DNA from: Candidatus Barnesiella excrementavium
GTDB lineage: Bacteria; Bacteroidota; Bacteroidia; Bacteroidales; Barnesiellaceae
Length of the DNA: 43,530 nucleotides
Assembly: GCA_019115485.1 (NCBI GenBank)
Contig: DXDM01000013.1
Coordinates: 1 to 43,530 of the forward strand
Reading direction: 5' to 3'
The notes beneath the pieces were generated by a model that was given only the letters and a program-made list of their open reading frames with translations, ran no database searches and was not told the DNA's origin. This document shows, piece after piece, positions 43,107 to 43,530 of this stretch; within the stretch, counting starts at the first letter, position 1, and every line of letters starts with the position of its first letter. The position numbers and the translations under genes are program-made.

Positions 43107-43138
43107 AAAGACCCCAATCCCCAACTTTCCTTAGACCC

Positions 43139-43186
43139 GAAGCGGCGGGCCCCACACTCCCACGGGGCCCCCGCTTCTTCCTTTTT
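43139..43186 (+). terminator. Rho-independent terminator of the lipocalin-like gene
   Basis: GAAGCGG and GGGCCCC pair with GGGGCCC and CCGCTTC across a short loop, followed by TTCCTTTTT. The GC-rich stem and U-rich tail are typical. Confidence 0.75.
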
Positions 43187-43361
43187 AAAGGAGTTTGAGA
43201 ATGCTTTTTCCTTCTCGATAGCAACCTGGCAACAATATTCTTTGGATTCCACAACGCTATGCAGCATGACCACCCGTCACCCGGCCCTTGATGCGGGGTC
43301 CAGTCATGGAACTTTTGCAGGTATTCTCTGAATTCCACGTCGGAGCGCGGAATGACTACAT

Positions 43362-43397
43362 ACGAAAAGAGCCTCAGTTTCCTGAGGCTCTTTTCGT
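43362..43397. terminator. Very strong bidirectional terminator-like hairpin
   Basis: A perfect 16-bp stem ACGAAAAGAGCCTCAG with its complement has the 4-base loop TTTC. T-rich arms allow use on both strands. On the minus strand it ends the transcript that comes in from the right edge. Confidence 0.75.
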
Positions 43398-43451
43398 GCA
43401 GCGAGACCGGGGTATGATCCCGGGACCTTCCCGATTCTGTATCGGGACGCC
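43398..43451 (-). pseudogene. Degenerate tRNA-like 3' half
   Basis: On the minus strand CCCGA-TACAGAA-TCGGG looks like an anticodon arm. It is followed by AAGGT, a T-arm-like CCGGG-ATCATAC-CCCGG, and TCTCGCTGCA, which resembles a tRNA 3' end. Position 33 is A instead of T and the T-loop lacks TTCGA, so a working tRNA is unlikely. The 5' half is occupied by the end of a coding region. It may be a tRNA relic or attachment-site remnant. Confidence 0.3.
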
Positions 43452-43530
43452 CTAACCCTTCGCTATCAACTGCTCGATATAGATTTTACTTTTCTTATTC
43501 TTTATCTCTCGTTCCCGTGCCAGTGCAGCC
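43452..43530 (-). CDS. Unrecognised protein, C-terminal 25 residues only
   Basis: The minus strand is open from the right edge to TAG (43454-43452) and encodes a lysine-rich, helix-like end (LAREREIKNKKSKIYIEQLI, then AKG). The 5' part lies outside the window, so family cannot be assigned. It is followed by the tRNA-like segment and the strong terminator. Confidence 0.4.
   Translation of the reverse strand, partial: AALAREREIKNKKSKIYIEQLIAKG

Overview
The window is chromosomal DNA from a member of the Bacteroidota, probably a gut Bacteroidales. The evidence is two TonB-dependent receptors (one with a CarboxypepD_reg-like N-terminal domain), many lipoproteins, glycoside hydrolases of families 2 and 29, and promoters with the Bacteroidota -33 TTTG / -7 TAnnTTTG consensus instead of -35/-10 boxes. 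Most genes are GC-rich; a Barnesiella- or Coprobacter-like origin is only a guess. I saw no rRNA, intact tRNA, transposase, phage gene or CRISPR array.

Layout, left to right. (1) 1-2005, minus: a GH2 beta-glycosidase followed by a partial aldose 1-epimerase. (2) 2437-7740, minus: the threonine operon thrA, a phosphoglycerate-mutase-like proposed homoserine kinase, and thrC. It is preceded by a consensus promoter and what looks like a Thr/Ile-rich leader peptide with a terminator. L-asparaginase I is divergent from it at 7998. (3) 9286-11606, plus: a strikingly AT-rich pair, an MBOAT acyltransferase and an SGNH-like partner, probably acquired. (4) 11615-13690, minus: mntP, apbE and a DUF1648 membrane protein. 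(5) 14155-15625, minus: an ECF sigma factor, a putative anti-sigma factor and a Spy-like periplasmic protein. (6) 15793-20397, plus: a ZIP metal transporter, a TonB-dependent receptor and a GH5-like glycosidase.

(7) 20548-34062, plus, is the centrepiece: eight co-oriented genes that look like a peptidoglycan (MurNAc) salvage locus. They encode an exported amidase-like protein whose catalytic domain is split by a golvesin-like domain, a GT2 glycosyltransferase, a DUF4922 HxHxQ enzyme, a SpoIID/LytB protein without a signal peptide, an AmpG-like transporter with a large soluble insertion, a FAD/Fe-S D-lactate-dehydrogenase-type enzyme, a BadF-type (MurK-like) amino-sugar kinase and the etherase MurQ. 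MurQ releases D-lactate, which explains the dehydrogenase next door. The first five genes are packed with overlaps or very short gaps and start behind a tandem promoter-bearing repeat.

(8) 34141-39607: a TonB receptor/beta-helix-like lipoprotein operon, an HxlR regulator and a divergent cupin. (9) 39717-43106: a GH29 alpha-L-fucosidase, preceded by a second cluster of the same promoter-bearing repeat, a double-META lipoprotein and a lipocalin-like lipoprotein. (10) The right edge carries a strong terminator, a degenerate tRNA-like segment and the 3' end of an unknown gene.

All calls come from reading the sequence and from recalled family knowledge. No database search, structure prediction or folding computation was run.
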